A DNA stretch of 44,690 nucleotides, from positions 1-44,690 of the forward strand of contig NZ_NXIF01000010.1 in assembly GCF_002837275.1 (NCBI RefSeq), written 5' to 3'. This document shows positions 43,663 through 44,690 of the stretch, piece by piece (the stretch's first letter is position 1; the number at the start of each line of letters is the position of its first letter). A program made the position numbers and the translations under genes. The notes below the pieces were generated by a model. It was not told the DNA's origin and made no database searches. It saw only the letters and a program-made list of their open reading frames with translations. This DNA is from Malaciobacter halophilus. GTDB taxonomy: Bacteria; Campylobacterota; Campylobacteria; Campylobacterales; Arcobacteraceae.

Positions 43663-44690
43663 ATGAAAAAAGCCTTATCTTATAAAAAACTTTTTGTTTT
43701 TTTAACTATACTTTTTGGAATAATCCTAACAGCAGCAACTTACGTAACATTTAACTATATAAAAAAGAGTGATATTCATCAAATATCAAATGATAATTTT
43801 CAAAAAACAATTAATTACAAAAAGAGATTTATAGATGAATATTTCAAACCCTATAAAAACTTATTAAATTCTCTTTCAAATAATAAGATAATTAAAAATG
43901 ATATTTTAAAAAACAAAGAGTTTGTAGAAACTCTATTCTCTTCATATATTGCAACTTTTGAAGATATTACTCAAATTAGATATTTAGATAAACAAGGTTT
44001 TGAAAAAATTAGAGTAAATAGAAACTTATCAAATAAAACAATTAAAAGTGTAAAAAAAGAAAATCTACAAAATAAGTCTCATCGTGATTACTTTAAACAA
44101 GCAAAACTTTTAAAAAACAATGAAATTTTTATATCAAATATTGATTTAAATAAAGAGTTTAAAAATATAACTTCTTTAAAAATAGTAACGATAAGACTTA
44201 TAAAAAAAGTTGCTAATAGTGGATATATTATTATCAATTTGAATTTAGAAAATTTCTTACAAACATTAAAAGAGTCAAGATTATATGATACTTTTTTAAT
44301 AGATAAAAAAGGAAGATTTATCTTATATAAAACTTTTGATAAAGGAATTAGAACAAATAGTTTTGATAAATATACAGTTTTTAATGACTTTTCAAAAAGA
44401 GATGCAACAAGAATTTTGAAAAATAACACAACAAAAGGCAAAGATTTTTTAGTCTCAAAAATCAATATAAACAACCAAAATTTAAAACTCATTTTAAAAA
44501 TGAAGTATAAAGAGCAAAATACAAGTATTAGAGATTCTCAAAATTTTATTTTTATAATTATTTTTATTTCATTTATTATATTAATTCCTCTTGCTATATA
44601 TTTTGCAAATCTTCCAGATAGAGTACTAAAAGAGTATGAATCAAAGCTTATTACTCATAATATTACTGGTTTAAAAAACTCTATTTATTT
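43663..44690 (+). CDS. Membrane sensor protein with start of a GGDEF-like domain, cut by the window end
   Basis: Open for 342 codons with no stop. N-terminal membrane helix (about 9-34, KLFVFLTILFGIILTAATYVTF), an extracytoplasmic region (about 35-285) with Cache-like features (RYLDKQGFEKIRVNR, NKSHRDYFKQA, DTFLIDKKGRFILYK), a second helix (about 292-315), then SKLITHNITGLKNSIY, which resembles the DxLTGLxNR opening of diguanylate cyclase GGDEF domains. It is probably a cyclic di-GMP enzyme with a periplasmic sensor; the catalytic motif is outside the window, so activity cannot be judged. Confidence 0.75.
   Translation, partial: MKKALSYKKLFVFLTILFGIILTAATYVTFNYIKKSDIHQISNDNFQKTINYKKRFIDEYFKPYKNLLNSLSNNKIIKNDILKNKEFVETLFSSYIATFEDITQIRYLDKQGFEKIRVNRNLSNKTIKSVKKENLQNKSHRDYFKQAKLLKNNEIFISNIDLNKEFKNITSLKIVTIRLIKKVANSGYIIINLNLENFLQTLKESRLYDTFLIDKKGRFILYKTFDKGIRTNSFDKYTVFNDFSKRDATRILKNNTTKGKDFLVSKININNQNLKLILKMKYKEQNTSIRDSQNFIFIIIFISFIILIPLAIYFANLPDRVLKEYESKLITHNITGLKNSIY

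Noticed and set aside
44088-44492. Minus-strand frame of 134 codons
   Set aside because: It lies antisense to the open membrane-sensor gene, which has a start, ribosome site and domain logic; the antisense frame has only A+T-rich hydrophobic content.

Overview
The window is A+T-rich and reads as a chromosomal segment from a Campylobacterota bacterium, most likely an Arcobacter-like (Arcobacteraceae) organism. The evidence is the gene order (birA-parA-parB-atpF'-atpF-atpH-atpA-atpG-atpD-atpC followed by a Tol-Pal cluster, and rpmH-rnpA-yidD-yidC-jag-mnmE), the split F-type ATPase operon lacking atpB/atpE, a ProB without PUA domain, promoters that mostly show a TATAAT-type -10 but no clear -35, and paralogous histidine kinases sharing an IAHQWRQPLSSIS-type H-box. 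No tRNA, rRNA, insertion sequence, prophage or CRISPR array was recognised.

Layout. Positions 1-267 hold no gene; they contain a perfect-consensus promoter firing out of the left edge and the mtnN terminator. From 268 to 15407 almost everything is on the minus strand: a long series starting with birA, then chromosome partitioning (parA, parB), the F1 and stator ATPase genes, tolQ/tolR/tolA/tolB/pal/cpoB, slyD, fabD and mtnN. A plus-strand AEC transporter (15490-16383) converges on a GAF histidine kinase. Then come fmt, proB, obgE, rpmA, rplU, ridA and dnaG (minus), and a divergent plus-strand operon lapB-like/rnhA/rnc/aroC. A NifX-like gene and a DUF134-NifX fusion gene diverge from a 386-base intergenic region that carries a perfect 16-bp inverted repeat, a promoter and a strongly foldable leader or small RNA. 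htpX, two SixA-type phosphatases, mnmE, jag, yidC, yidD, rnpA (no ATG/GTG/TTG start) and rpmH follow. The right third holds a double-Cache histidine kinase, clpB behind a CIRCE-like operator, a two-gene operon of a solitary periplasmic binding protein and a Cache-HAMP-PAS histidine kinase, then rnhB, a thiamine-binding-type small protein and the 5' part of a membrane sensor with the beginning of a GGDEF-like domain.

How it works together. Most of the window is housekeeping: ATP synthesis, envelope constriction and integrity (Tol-Pal), membrane protein insertion (YidC/YidD/Jag), translation, RNA processing and replication priming. The accessory interest is in signalling: three orphan kinases without response regulators beside them, one translationally coupled to a binding protein whose gene is out of frame near its 5' end at an A7 or T8 run. 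The other candidate for something undescribed is the DUF134/NifX pair with its operator-like repeat and structured RNA. Candidate leaderless transcripts (birA, dnaG), a CIRCE on clpB and an ATT start on rnpA are the main expression-level oddities.
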